NCBI RefSeq assembly: GCF_000701905.1
Contig: NZ_KL370832.1
Coordinates: forward strand, 95,492 to 159,491
Reading direction: 5' to 3'
Origin: Proteiniclasticum ruminis DSM 24773
GTDB taxonomy: Bacteria > Bacillota > Clostridia > Clostridiales > Clostridiaceae
Length of the DNA: 64,000 nucleotides
Numbering within the stretch: position 1 is the stretch's first letter; each line of letters starts with the position of its first letter. The notes under the pieces were generated by a model. It saw nothing but the letters and a program-made list of their open reading frames with translations. It was not told the origin of the DNA and made no database searches. The position numbers and the translations under genes were made by a program. Positions 25,716 to 34,601 of the stretch are shown here, in pieces.

Positions 25716-26744
25716 ATGAAGAAGAAAATCAGCTTACTGCTTATCGCCATGTTGTCCCTTACTTCATTGGCTGCATGTGGAGAAAAAGCCGATGCCGAAA
25801 CACCACAAGAAGGTGGCGGAAGCGTCGTGGTCTACTCCCCGCACAACGCAGAAGAAATCAACCCCATCATCAATGAATTTACAGAAAGAACAGGCATCCG
25901 TGTGGATGTAGTAGCCGCAGGCACAGGAGAACTCCTAAAGAGAGTAGAGGCAGAAAGCGCCAATCCTCTGGGAGACGTTATGTGGGGAGGCGGAGCAGAG
26001 TCTCTGGATTCCTTTAAAGAATACTTTGCAAGCTACACCATCGAAGACGATGCGAAGATTCCAGATCTATTCAAAGATCCGGACAGACTCTGGTACGGCT
26101 TCAGTGCTCTGCCCATGGTCATCATCTACAACAACAAACTGGTTTCTGCGGAAGAAGCCCCTAAATCCTGGGAAGATCTGACCGATCCAAAGTGGAAGGG
26201 CAAGATCGCTTTTGCAGACCCTGCAAAATCCGGTTCCTCCTACACCATCATGGCCACCATGCTGGAAGCCTTCAAAAATGACGGCGAAGACGGATGGAAA
26301 ACCATGAAGGCTTTCATTGAGAACCTGGACAACAAGATCCTGGGAAGCTCCTCAGGCACCTACAAGGGTGTATCCGATGGAGAGTACGCTGTGGGTCTTA
26401 CCCTGGAAAAAGCAGCATCCAGATACATCATCGCAGGCAGCGATATGACCATCGTTTATCCTGAAGAAGGAACCTCTGCTGCACCAGACGGTATTGCACT
26501 CATCAAGGGCGCAAAGAACGAAGAAAACGCTAAGAAGTTTATCGAGTTCACGTTCTCCAAGGAAGTGCAGGACCTGGCAGCCAAGGATTTCAGCTGGAGA
26601 TCCACCCGAACTGATGCCAACAACCCAGAAGGTCTGGGATCCATTGATGACATCAAGCTTCTGGACTACGACTTCAAGTTCGCTGCAGAAAACAAGGATG
26701 CGCTGCTTGAAAAGTGGAAGAACATCGTCACAGGACAGGAATAA
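25716..26744 (+). CDS. ABC transporter substrate-binding lipoprotein, AfuA/Fe3+ type
   Basis: 342-residue binding lipoprotein with lipobox LAAC (C at about 20). After the leader the VVVYSPHNAEEINPIINEFTERTG block, the PKSWEDLTDPKWKGKIAFADP block and the SSGTYKGVSDGEYAVGLT block are typical of the FbpA/AfuA/PhnS cluster of binding proteins, which includes iron(III), aminoethylphosphonate and sugar-phosphate binders. The paired Tyr that hold Fe3+ in FbpA are not evident. Downstream genes for a phosphohexomutase and a sugar-phosphatase favour a phosphorylated sugar. AGGAGG before ATG 25716 decides the start. A hairpin after it should favour its expression over the membrane genes. Confidence 0.88.
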   Translation: MKKKISLLLIAMLSLTSLAACGEKADAETPQEGGGSVVVYSPHNAEEINPIINEFTERTGIRVDVVAAGTGELLKRVEAESANPLGDVMWGGGAESLDSFKEYFASYTIEDDAKIPDLFKDPDRLWYGFSALPMVIIYNNKLVSAEEAPKSWEDLTDPKWKGKIAFADPAKSGSSYTIMATMLEAFKNDGEDGWKTMKAFIENLDNKILGSSSGTYKGVSDGEYAVGLTLEKAASRYIIAGSDMTIVYPEEGTSAAPDGIALIKGAKNEENAKKFIEFTFSKEVQDLAAKDFSWRSTRTDANNPEGLGSIDDIKLLDYDFKFAAENKDALLEKWKNIVTGQE

Positions 26745-26762
26745 AAGGAAATAGAAAAGAAT

Positions 26763-26791
26763 AGGGCAATGCACATTGCCCTTTCTTTTAT
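26763..26791 (+). terminator. Attenuating hairpin between binding-protein and ATPase genes
   Basis: Perfect 9-bp stem AGGGCAATG (26763-26771) with CATTGCCCT (26774-26782) and TTCTTTTATT. Inside an operon such a hairpin allows partial read-through and gives extra binding-protein mRNA. Confidence 0.7.
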
Positions 26792-26803
26792 TTAGGAGGA
26801 AAA

Positions 26804-27877
26804 ATGAGCTACGCTGTACATTTTAAAGAAATCGATAAATACTATGGAGACTTCCATGCGGTGAAAAATGCAAACTTCACCGTGAAAGAAGGAGAGTTCT
26901 TCACGCTTCTGGGCCCCTCAGGATGCGGCAAGACTACGCTTCTTCGAATGATCGCTGGATTCAACTCCATCGAAGGAGGCACCATCTCCTTCGGAGACAA
27001 AGTCATCAACAAGATCCCCGCTCATAAAAGAAACATCGGCATGGTGTTCCAGAACTACGCCATCTTCCCCCATATGACTGTTTTCAACAACGTGGCCTAT
27101 GGCCTGAAGGCAAGAAACATCGGGAAGAAGGAAGCAGAAGAAAGAGTGCTGAAAGCCCTGCGTCTTGTACGGATGGAAGAGTACAAAGACAGAGAGCCCT
27201 CCAAGCTTTCTGGAGGCCAGCAGCAAAGAATTGCCCTGGCAAGAGCCATCGTTATCGAGCCGGATGTGCTCCTCATGGATGAGCCTTTAAGCAACCTGGA
27301 TGCCAAGCTTCGTCTGGAGATGAGAACCATCATCAAGAAGCTCCAAAGAGAGCTGGGCATCACCACAATCTATGTGACCCATGACCAGGAAGAGGCTTTG
27401 GCTATTTCTGACCGTATCGCGGTCATGAAGCTGGGCGTCATCCAGCAGATCGATGTGCCGGAAAACATCTACAAGAGTCCAGCCAACGCCTTTGTGGCAG
27501 GCTTCATCGGCACCAGCAATTTCCTGAAAGGCGAAGCTGTGAAGGAAAATGGAAAAGTCTATCTTCATACCCATGGCGCAAAGCTTTCCTACGACAGAGA
27601 CCTCGCCTACGAAGGTCCTGTGACCTTGTCACTTCGTCCTGAAGAAGGCGTTCTCACAAAGAACCTGGGAGAAGAGGGGCTTCGCGGCACCATCACCTTA
27701 TCCACCTTCCTGGGAGACTTCATGAATTATGAGATTACCCTCACCGATGGCACCATCATGGAAGTCAATGAATACACCAAAGACGGGAAAACCCTCCGGG
27801 AGATTGGAGAGGAAGTGGTGGTGAAAGCCGACGCGTCAGTTCTGAAGGTCTACAACGAGGAAGGGCAGGTGATGTAG
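26804..27877 (+). CDS. ABC transporter ATP-binding protein, AfuC/PotA-like
   Basis: 357-residue ATPase of the CUT1/iron/polyamine group. Walker A GPSGCGKT is at 37-44, followed by the Q-loop QNYA, signature LSGGQQQR, Walker B VLLMDEP and the switch His in YVTHDQEEA. A C-terminal TOBE-like regulatory part (about 240-357) includes LRPEEGVL. It powers uptake through the downstream permease. AGGAGG stands 5 nt before ATG 26804. The stop is 2 bp before the permease start, consistent with coupled translation. Confidence 0.95.
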   Translation: MSYAVHFKEIDKYYGDFHAVKNANFTVKEGEFFTLLGPSGCGKTTLLRMIAGFNSIEGGTISFGDKVINKIPAHKRNIGMVFQNYAIFPHMTVFNNVAYGLKARNIGKKEAEERVLKALRLVRMEEYKDREPSKLSGGQQQRIALARAIVIEPDVLLMDEPLSNLDAKLRLEMRTIIKKLQRELGITTIYVTHDQEEALAISDRIAVMKLGVIQQIDVPENIYKSPANAFVAGFIGTSNFLKGEAVKENGKVYLHTHGAKLSYDRDLAYEGPVTLSLRPEEGVLTKNLGEEGLRGTITLSTFLGDFMNYEITLTDGTIMEVNEYTKDGKTLREIGEEVVVKADASVLKVYNEEGQVM

Positions 27878-27879
27878 CA

Positions 27880-29556
27880 ATGGCGAAAAAATCACCAGTG
27901 AAGAAAAGTTTTGACTTTTCAAACAGCCTGAACTTCTGGAACTTTGTATCCGTGGGAAGTTTTATACTGCTTCTCATCTTCCTCATCTATCCTTTCTCCT
28001 CACTGTTTTTGGAGAGTTTTCAGGGAAAAGACGGCGCGTTCACATTAAAGACCTACGTGAACTTCTTTAAACTGCCTTATTACTTCAACACCCTAAAAAA
28101 CAGCTTTATTGTATGTACACTCGCAACCATTTTCTCCGTTCTGGTGGGACTGCCCATGGCGTACATCACCAACCGGTTCCATATTGTCGGGAAAAAGTTC
28201 ATCAACCTCATGGTGATTCTGTCCCTTCTGTCACCACCCTTTATCGGGGCTTATGCCTGGATCATTCTCCTGGGGAGAAATGGTGTGCTGACAAACTTTT
28301 TTGCAGGACTTGGCATCACTTTGCCTACCATTTATGGACTGGGCGGCATCATATTTGTTTTTACGTTAAAGTTTTTCCCTTATGTGTATCTGTACGCATC
28401 AGGCGCCCTCACAAGCATCGACGCTTCTTTAGAGGAAGCGGGAGAGAACCTTGGCATGTCCTCGTTTAAGAGAATCATGACCATCACCTTTCCTCTGATC
28501 CTCCCCACCATCACCTCCTCCGCTCTACTGGTCTTCATGACGTCCCTTGCGGATTTTGGTACACCCATGCTCATCGGTGAAGGCTTCAAGACCCTGCCGG
28601 TCATTGTCTATGACGAGTTCATGAGTGAACTGGGTGGAAATGCGGCCATGGCCAGCACCTTAAGCGTCATCATCGTGCTCTTTTCTTTATCTGTGCTCTA
28701 CATCCAGAAGAAAGTGGTGGAGAAGAGAAGCTATATGATGAGCTCTCTAAGACCACCAGAAGTGAAGGAGCTGCCAAGAGGAAAGAAGATTCTGGCGACC
28801 CTCTTCCTGTATACCGTGGTGCTTCTTGCCATGGCGCAGCAGATCGTTGTCATCATCACGTCCTTCATGAAGACCCAGGGGCCCATTTTCCTCAAGGAAT
28901 TCAGTCTGGACAACTATACGCTTGTTCTGAACCGTCTGTCACTGAACATCCGGAACACCTTCAGCTATGCAGTGATTGCCCTAGCGGTGATGATCATCCT
29001 GGGAATCCTGCTTGCGTACATCATCGTACGAAGAAGATCGAAGTTCAATAATTTCCTGGATACACTCATCATGTTCCCTTATGTCATTCCAGGTGCAGTT
29101 CTTGGTATCACGCTTCTTGTGGCCTTCAACAGAAAGCCAGTGGTGTTAAGTGGAACAGCAGCCATCATCATCATTGCCTACATCATCCGAAAGCTGCCTT
29201 ATACCGTGAGGTCCTCCGCTTCCATTTTGTATCAGATCGATCCAAGCATAGAGGAAGCCTCCATCAACCTTGGCGTCTCGCCCATGAAGACTTTCTTCAA
29301 GGTCACAGCGGTGATGATGGCCCCAGGGGTGTTCTCCGGAGCAATCCTTTCTTGGATCACCACCATCAATGAATTGAGCTCCACGGTGATCCTTTATACC
29401 GGAAGAACCTCCACCATCGCCGTGGCAGTGTATACAGAAGTGGTCCGGGCAAGTTTTGGAACTGCAGGCGCACTGGCGTCGATTCTGACCCTCACCACCA
29501 TCATTTCCATTCTGGTCTTCAACAAGGTGTCCGGAGGCAGAAGTATTTCTCTATAA
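27880..29556 (+). CDS. ABC transporter fused permease, AfuB/FbpB-like
   Basis: 558-residue permease with about 12 helices, in effect two permease halves in one chain. Each half has an EAA loop that docks to the ATPase: EEAGENLGMSSFKRIM at about 184-199 and EEASINLGVSPMKTFF at about 458-473. This fused arrangement is characteristic of the Fe3+/AfuB/PhnU-type importers, unlike the two-chain sugar CUT1 systems. Its start lies 2 bp after the ATPase gene, with AGGAAGG upstream. A 42-bp gap then leads to the phosphohexomutase. Confidence 0.93.
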   Translation: MAKKSPVKKSFDFSNSLNFWNFVSVGSFILLLIFLIYPFSSLFLESFQGKDGAFTLKTYVNFFKLPYYFNTLKNSFIVCTLATIFSVLVGLPMAYITNRFHIVGKKFINLMVILSLLSPPFIGAYAWIILLGRNGVLTNFFAGLGITLPTIYGLGGIIFVFTLKFFPYVYLYASGALTSIDASLEEAGENLGMSSFKRIMTITFPLILPTITSSALLVFMTSLADFGTPMLIGEGFKTLPVIVYDEFMSELGGNAAMASTLSVIIVLFSLSVLYIQKKVVEKRSYMMSSLRPPEVKELPRGKKILATLFLYTVVLLAMAQQIVVIITSFMKTQGPIFLKEFSLDNYTLVLNRLSLNIRNTFSYAVIALAVMIILGILLAYIIVRRRSKFNNFLDTLIMFPYVIPGAVLGITLLVAFNRKPVVLSGTAAIIIIAYIIRKLPYTVRSSASILYQIDPSIEEASINLGVSPMKTFFKVTAVMMAPGVFSGAILSWITTINELSSTVILYTGRTSTIAVAVYTEVVRASFGTAGALASILTLTTIISILVFNKVSGGRSISL

Positions 29557-29598
29557 AGGCAGAAGATTTTGCGCTCAGACAGACAGGAGGAAAAGAGT

Positions 29599-31017
29599 AT
29601 GATACAGTTTGGCACCGGAGGCTGGAGAGACATCATCGGCGACGGTTTCATCAAAGACAACATTGTGCTGGTGGCTCAGGCCCTGGCAAAGCTTATGAAG
29701 GAAGAAAAAGTGGACAGCCATGGCATTGTCATAGGCTATGACAAGCGTTTTTTAAGTGACAAAGCCAGCCGCTGGATTGCGGAAGTATTTGCAGGCAACG
29801 GCATTGCCGTGAATTTCATCGAAAAAGTCAGCCCAACACCCCTTATCATGTATACGGTGAAATCCTTCGCCTGCGACTATGGCCTGGCGGTGACGGCCAG
29901 CCACAATCCAGCAGACTACAATGGCATCAAAATATTCACCAAAGGCGGAAAAGATGCGGACCTGTCCGTAACAAAGAAGCTGGAGGAGATCCTCAAAGGT
30001 CTTTCCAGAGAAGAGGTGAAGACCATGAAGTTCCAGGAAGGGAAAGACAAAGGCGTCATCCGAAGTGTCAGTCCCTTCAATGACTATGTGGATGCCATCA
30101 TCTCCATGCTGGACAAGGAAGCCATCCGGAACCGGGAACTGAAGGTGCTGGTGGACCCCATGTACGGCGTATCCAAAGCAGCTCTTCAGACGGTGCTCAT
30201 CACCGTGCGCTGCGAGGTGGACGTCATCAATGACCGCCATGACACAAGCTTTGGCGGCCGGATGCCATCTCCCACCAAGGAAACCTTGGGAAAACTCCGG
30301 GATATGGTGAAAGCCGGAAACTATGACATCGGCATTGGCACCGATGGCGATGCGGACCGGCTGGGCATCATCGACGAAGAAGGAAACTATGTGACGAGCA
30401 ATGACATCATGGCGCTTCTCTATTACTATCTTCTGAACTACAAAGGCATGAAAGGCCCTGTGGTGAGAAACCTCTCCACCACGCACCTTCTGGATAGAAT
30501 CGCCGAAGACTTTGGAGAGACTTGCTATGAAGTGCCTGTGGGATTTAAGTATATTTCTGGTAAAATGCTGGAGACCGATGCCATCATTGGCGGAGAAAGC
30601 AGCGGGGGCCTCACCATCAAAGGACACATCAAAGGAAAAGACGGCATCTTTGCCGCCGCACTTCTTGTGGAGATGATCAGCGTCACGGGAAAGAGAATCC
30701 ATGAGATGCTGAAAGACCTGCAGGAAAAGTACGGCGCTTTCCATATGCATGAGGAGAACCTGGCACTCACAGAAGAGGAGGAAAGCTCCTTGAAAAGAAG
30801 GCTCTTTGAAGAGAAAGAAGTGCCTCATCTTTCAGAAGCAGTGAAAACCGTCAGCTATAAAGATGGACTGAAGCTCTATTTTGAAAATGGAGGCTGGTTG
30901 GTGGCGAGATTCTCCGGCACAGAAAAGCTCTTGAGAATCTTCACGGAAATGGCGACCCTCAGGGAAGCGAAGCAGATCGCAACAGAATTCATGGGCCATT
31001 TTGGCATAGACGGATAG
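29599..31017 (+). CDS. Phosphoglucomutase/phosphomannomutase family protein
   Basis: 472-residue alpha-D-phosphohexomutase. The active-site serine is S101 in TASHNPADYNG, the metal-binding loop DGDADR is at 249-254, the sugar-specificity loop is GGESSGG and the phosphate-binding loop is RFSGTE near the C-terminus, so all four motifs are present in order. It would convert hexose-1-phosphate and hexose-6-phosphate. AGGAGG 8 nt before ATG 29599 sets the start; a longer frame begins with a TTG at 29569. Being in the same transcript as the ABC importer, it probably processes the imported compound. Glucose or mannose specificity cannot be decided. Confidence 0.95.
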   Translation: MIQFGTGGWRDIIGDGFIKDNIVLVAQALAKLMKEEKVDSHGIVIGYDKRFLSDKASRWIAEVFAGNGIAVNFIEKVSPTPLIMYTVKSFACDYGLAVTASHNPADYNGIKIFTKGGKDADLSVTKKLEEILKGLSREEVKTMKFQEGKDKGVIRSVSPFNDYVDAIISMLDKEAIRNRELKVLVDPMYGVSKAALQTVLITVRCEVDVINDRHDTSFGGRMPSPTKETLGKLRDMVKAGNYDIGIGTDGDADRLGIIDEEGNYVTSNDIMALLYYYLLNYKGMKGPVVRNLSTTHLLDRIAEDFGETCYEVPVGFKYISGKMLETDAIIGGESSGGLTIKGHIKGKDGIFAAALLVEMISVTGKRIHEMLKDLQEKYGAFHMHEENLALTEEEESSLKRRLFEEKEVPHLSEAVKTVSYKDGLKLYFENGGWLVARFSGTEKLLRIFTEMATLREAKQIATEFMGHFGIDG

Positions 31018-31022
31018 AGTAG

Positions 31023-31051
31023 AAGGCATCGAGCGGATCGATGCCTTTCTT
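31023..31051 (+). terminator. Intra-operon hairpin after the phosphohexomutase
   Basis: Perfect 10-bp stem AAGGCATCGA (31023-31032) with TCGATGCCTT (31038-31047), then TCTTT. It is followed by an A/G-only stretch (31055-31087) with repeated AAAAGAAG. It may partially terminate. Confidence 0.65.
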
Positions 31052-31111
31052 TAAAGGAAAAGAAGAAAAGAAGAAAAGAAGAGAAGTAAGTAATAAGGAG
31101 TGACGAGAAAG

Positions 31112-31999
31112 ATGCATAAAACCCTGATTTTCATGGCCGCAGGCATGGGAAAGCGTTTTGGCGGCAACAAGCAGCTGGCGGAACTGGGACCCTTGGGCCA
31201 GAGCCTCATGGAGTATACTGCCTATGACGCAGTGCGCCTTGGCGTAGACAAGCTGGTCTTTGTCCTTCGGAAGGATATGGAAGAGGCCTTCATGGACACG
31301 TTAGGAAAAAGGCTCGAAGGAAAAGTGCCCTTTGATCTGGTGTTTCAGAAAGAGGAGGATCTCCCCCTGGAGAAGCCTCTGCACGTAAAAAGAGAAAAAC
31401 CCTGGGGCACCGGTCAGTGCCTCTATGCTGCAAGACACGCCATAGAGGAGGGATTTCTTATCCTGAACGCAGATGATTTTTATGGTAGGTCTGTCCTTTC
31501 AGATCTCATGAAGGCGCTGGAAGAAGGAGAGACTCTGGCCATTCCAGGCTACCGCGTGATAAACACCCTTTCTGAAGAAGGGGCGGTGTCAAGAGGAGTC
31601 TTAGAGGTCAGTGAGACAGGCCATGTGGTATCCATAAAGGAACGGGAGAGGATTTATCTCGAAGAGGGGCATCTTTACTACGAAGAAGATGGAGTGCACC
31701 CCATGACGGGAGAAGAGCTGGTGTCCATGAATATTTGGGCGGGGAAAAAGAGTATACTGCGTCATCTGCCAGAAGTATTCCATCAGTTCTTAGAAACCCC
31801 GGGAAGAGATCTCAGGAAAGAGGAGTTTTATCTGCCGGTGGCCATGGAAGCGCTTCTGAAAAAGGAGAAGGTTTCCTTGAAGGTGCTGCCCGTCTCAGAA
31901 GAGTGGATGGGTGTCACTTATCAGGAAGACCGGAACCGGGTCATGGCAAGGCTGAAGGATCTTACAGAGTCCGGCGTATATCCAAGAGTACTCTTCTAG
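31112..31999 (+). CDS. Nucleotidyltransferase family protein (NDP-sugar pyrophosphorylase-like)
   Basis: 295-residue GT-A-like nucleotidyltransferase. The N-terminal MAAGMGKRFGGNKQL corresponds to the (L)AAGxGxRxxxxKQ nucleotide-binding loop, and LNADDFYG carries the metal-binding Asp. It should activate a sugar-1-phosphate with an NTP, fitting the adjacent phosphohexomutase. The exact sugar and base cannot be told; it is shorter and different from GalU, and resembles a group of uncharacterised proteins in such loci. ATG 31112 is 11 nt after AAGGAG; a GTG at 31100 overlaps that site and is less likely. Confidence 0.88.
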   Translation: MHKTLIFMAAGMGKRFGGNKQLAELGPLGQSLMEYTAYDAVRLGVDKLVFVLRKDMEEAFMDTLGKRLEGKVPFDLVFQKEEDLPLEKPLHVKREKPWGTGQCLYAARHAIEEGFLILNADDFYGRSVLSDLMKALEEGETLAIPGYRVINTLSEEGAVSRGVLEVSETGHVVSIKERERIYLEEGHLYYEEDGVHPMTGEELVSMNIWAGKKSILRHLPEVFHQFLETPGRDLRKEEFYLPVAMEALLKKEKVSLKVLPVSEEWMGVTYQEDRNRVMARLKDLTESGVYPRVLF

Positions 32000-32009
32000 G
32001 AAGGATCCG

Positions 32010-32038
32010 TGGAAAAGGCCAGCTGTATCCCGTATAAT
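32010..32038 (+). promoter_or_regulatory. Internal promoter before the sensor kinase
   Basis: TGGAAA (32010-32015), 17 nt, TATAAT (32033-32038). The -10 overlaps an in-frame ATG at 32037, so transcripts from here would start inside that longer frame; this supports ATG 32088 as the true start. Confidence 0.55.
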
Positions 32039-32087
32039 GAGAGAGTATGAATACTCTACAAGACCATTTTTGGGGGAAGAACTGTTT

Positions 32088-33803
32088 ATGAAATCAATAA
32101 AAAGCTCGTTTTTTGCAAAGCTCTTTCTCAATGTGTTTCTGGTGGCCATGATTCCGCTGCTCCTCATCACAGCAGTGCTCTATGGTTTTTCAGAAAGGAT
32201 CTTTCGAAGCGGCATTGAGGAGGAGTCTCTGGCTTATGTGGAAGAAGTGGAAAAGGATGTGGTGGGTCTCTACAGCTTCTATGAAGAAGCGGTGCTGAGA
32301 CTGTCGAAGGATCCTCTGGTGCTGGAGATTCTTACAAAGCAGACTGTCACCCTAGAGGAGACCCGGGATCTTTATGAGAAAATGTATCTTCTTTTTTCTG
32401 GAAGAACCAATGAAGTATCCCTCTATATCCTGGGCAATAATGGTGTAACGCTTTTTGCTTCGGACACTTTGCCCAAGCACTATGACACCAAAAACTATCC
32501 AGGCTGGGGCGTCCTCCGAAAGGTCAGCGAATTGCCTGGAGAAGTGGTGTTTCACAGCGCCAACCAGAGAGAGCGGGATCTTCATGATAAAAGCATCACT
32601 GCCGCAATGGGCATCACCGTGGAGGAGACCTTAAAAGGGGTCATTCTGGTGGATGTGCACCGGGAAGCTTTTTCTGAAATCCTTCAGGGAAAAGCCCAGG
32701 GGAATATCTGGGAAGCAGCCATCATCAATGAGATCGGCAACGTGATTTATGCGAAGAACAGCCTTTTGGAAGAAGGTCGGCCTTTAGAAAGAGACCAGGG
32801 CCATAGCTTCTACGACAGAAGAGGCTCTTTTTCCGCACAGAAAGAGGGTACAGACTTTCACGGCGCTTATCTTAAAAGTGCGTCCTATCCCTTCGAAGTG
32901 CTGGCTTACGCCTCTTTGAGCGATGTGGAGAGCAATGCCAGGTATCTTCTCAAAAACCTCCTCTATATCGGTATTCTGACCCTTCTCATCTCTCTTCTGG
33001 CGTCCTACAGGATCTCTAAGTCCGTATCAAAACCGGTGAAGGATCTGGTGCACCATATGAAGAAGATTGAGAAAGGGGACTTCTCTGAACGGTTCGAGAC
33101 CAGGAGAACCGACGAGATGGGGGAACTCATGGAGCGGTACAATAAGATGGCCAAACGGCTGGATCTTCTTATAAGGAATATGATCGAAAGCCGGGACCGG
33201 CTGAAAAAATCTGAAATGAAGATGCTTCAGTCCCAAATCAATCCTCATTTTCTCTACAACACCTTGGACACTATCAAGTGGATGGCGAAGATGGGAGAGT
33301 CGGAGGAAGTGGTGACCCTTATCACAAACCTTGCGAAGCTTCTCCGCATCTCCTTGGAGGACGCAGAAGAGTTTCAGACCGTGGAGATGAACTTAAGCTG
33401 GCTGAAAAGCTATCTGGAGATCCAGAAAGCCAGGTACGATGATGATCTCATCTATGAGATCCATGTGGAGGAGTCCCTCTATGAGCGTAAAATCCCCAAA
33501 CTTCTTCTGCAGCCCATTGTAGAGAACGCCATTCTTCATGGGCTGGATGGCAAAGGAAAGATTGTAGTGAGGGGATATGAGGAAGAGGACCGCATTGTCT
33601 TTGAAGTGGAAGATGATGGGAAAGGCATCGAGGAAACCCAAAGAAAGAAGCTTCTTTCAGAGCATCTTGGAGAAGGTATTGGGCTACTCAATGTACATAA
33701 AAGAATTGAGCTCTATTATGGGAAAGGCTATGGCCTTGAAATCAGGAGTATCGTGAACCGGGGCACCAGGGTGCGCATGGTTCTTGGGGAAGGAGGAGTC
33801 TAA
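32088..33803 (+). CDS. Sensor histidine kinase, YesM/LytS type
   Basis: 571-residue membrane kinase. TM1 is at about 10-32, an extracellular sensor region (about 33-285) and TM2 (about 290-310) are followed by a HAMP domain (about 312-365), the His_kinase domain with phosphorylated H387 in QINPHFLYNTLDTIKWMA and the HATPase domain with NAILHG and DDGKGIE. This type pairs with AraC-type response regulators and usually senses a sugar outside the cell. ATG 32088 has GGGGGAAG upstream; ATG 32037 overlaps a -10 box. The stop TAA directly touches the ATG of the response regulator. It probably senses the substrate of the ABC importer. Confidence 0.93.
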   Translation: MKSIKSSFFAKLFLNVFLVAMIPLLLITAVLYGFSERIFRSGIEEESLAYVEEVEKDVVGLYSFYEEAVLRLSKDPLVLEILTKQTVTLEETRDLYEKMYLLFSGRTNEVSLYILGNNGVTLFASDTLPKHYDTKNYPGWGVLRKVSELPGEVVFHSANQRERDLHDKSITAAMGITVEETLKGVILVDVHREAFSEILQGKAQGNIWEAAIINEIGNVIYAKNSLLEEGRPLERDQGHSFYDRRGSFSAQKEGTDFHGAYLKSASYPFEVLAYASLSDVESNARYLLKNLLYIGILTLLISLLASYRISKSVSKPVKDLVHHMKKIEKGDFSERFETRRTDEMGELMERYNKMAKRLDLLIRNMIESRDRLKKSEMKMLQSQINPHFLYNTLDTIKWMAKMGESEEVVTLITNLAKLLRISLEDAEEFQTVEMNLSWLKSYLEIQKARYDDDLIYEIHVEESLYERKIPKLLLQPIVENAILHGLDGKGKIVVRGYEEEDRIVFEVEDDGKGIEETQRKKLLSEHLGEGIGLLNVHKRIELYYGKGYGLEIRSIVNRGTRVRMVLGEGGV

Positions 33804-34601
33804 ATGATCCGTGTGGTAGTAGTGGAAGACGAGAAAATGATCCGAAAAGGCATCATCATGACCACGGACTGGCAGTCTTACGGATGCCAGGTGGTGGGAG
33901 AAGCGCAGAGCGGGGAAGAAGGACTTTCCGTCATCCGGGAGAAAAAGCCCCACCTGGTGCTCACTGACATCCGGATGAAGGGGATGACGGGCATAGAGAT
34001 GATTGAAGAACTGAAAGGGGAGGACTCCATCCAGTTCATCATTCTCTCTGGCTACTCTGATTTTGAATACGCCAGAAGCGCACTTCGTCTGGGGGTGACA
34101 GATTATCTTCTGAAGCCCTTTCAGGATGAGGAGCTGACCAAAGCGCTGAAGCATGCAGTTGAAAAAATCCACAGCAGAGAAAAGGAAGTGGAGGAGGATT
34201 TCTCCTTCTTTCAGGAGTATCAGAAGGACAAACGGGAAGAGAGCAATCCTTATTTAGTGAAGTCCATTCAGTATCTGGAGGAAAACTATATGAAGGATGT
34301 GAGCTGCCAGAAGGTGGCGGAGGAGATCGGCATCAGCGAAAGCTATCTTGGAAAGCTCTTCCGGAAAGAAACGGGGTACACCTTCGTGGATTATCTCACT
34401 TTAACCAGGATGAAAAAAGCGGTGCTTCTTCTTCGGAAGGATCCGCTGAAAATATATGAACTGGCTTATCTAGTAGGCTACAATGATGCCCATTATTTCA
34501 GCAATCTATTCAAAAAAATCACAGGGAAAAGTCCCAGTGCCTATAAGCGGGAACTTTCCATAGAACAGCAGCATCAAGGAGGAGAACATGAAGGAAATTA
34601 A
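33804..34601 (+). CDS. Response regulator, REC plus AraC-type HTH
   Basis: 265-residue response regulator of the YesN type. The receiver domain (1-125) has acidic residues E8/D9, the phospho-acceptor D55 in LTDIRM and the LKPF lysine. The C-terminal AraC domain (about 160-260) has two helix-turn-helix units, the second in YELAYLVGYNDAHYFSNLFKK. Activated by the preceding kinase, it should switch on the ABC/phosphosugar genes. It overlaps the next gene by 14 bp. No operator for it could be identified with confidence in the operon's upstream region. Confidence 0.94.
   Translation: MIRVVVVEDEKMIRKGIIMTTDWQSYGCQVVGEAQSGEEGLSVIREKKPHLVLTDIRMKGMTGIEMIEELKGEDSIQFIILSGYSDFEYARSALRLGVTDYLLKPFQDEELTKALKHAVEKIHSREKEVEEDFSFFQEYQKDKREESNPYLVKSIQYLEENYMKDVSCQKVAEEIGISESYLGKLFRKETGYTFVDYLTLTRMKKAVLLLRKDPLKIYELAYLVGYNDAHYFSNLFKKITGKSPSAYKRELSIEQQHQGGEHEGN

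Noticed and set aside
25716..29556. Plain iron(III) importer
   Set aside because: The fold fits, but the downstream sugar-phosphate enzymes and lack of an evident Tyr pair make iron less likely; it remains possible.
29752..30828. 358-codon open frame on the minus strand inside the phosphohexomutase gene
   Set aside because: Antisense shadow of a gene with all four family motifs; low-complexity His/Phe-rich product, no ribosome site.
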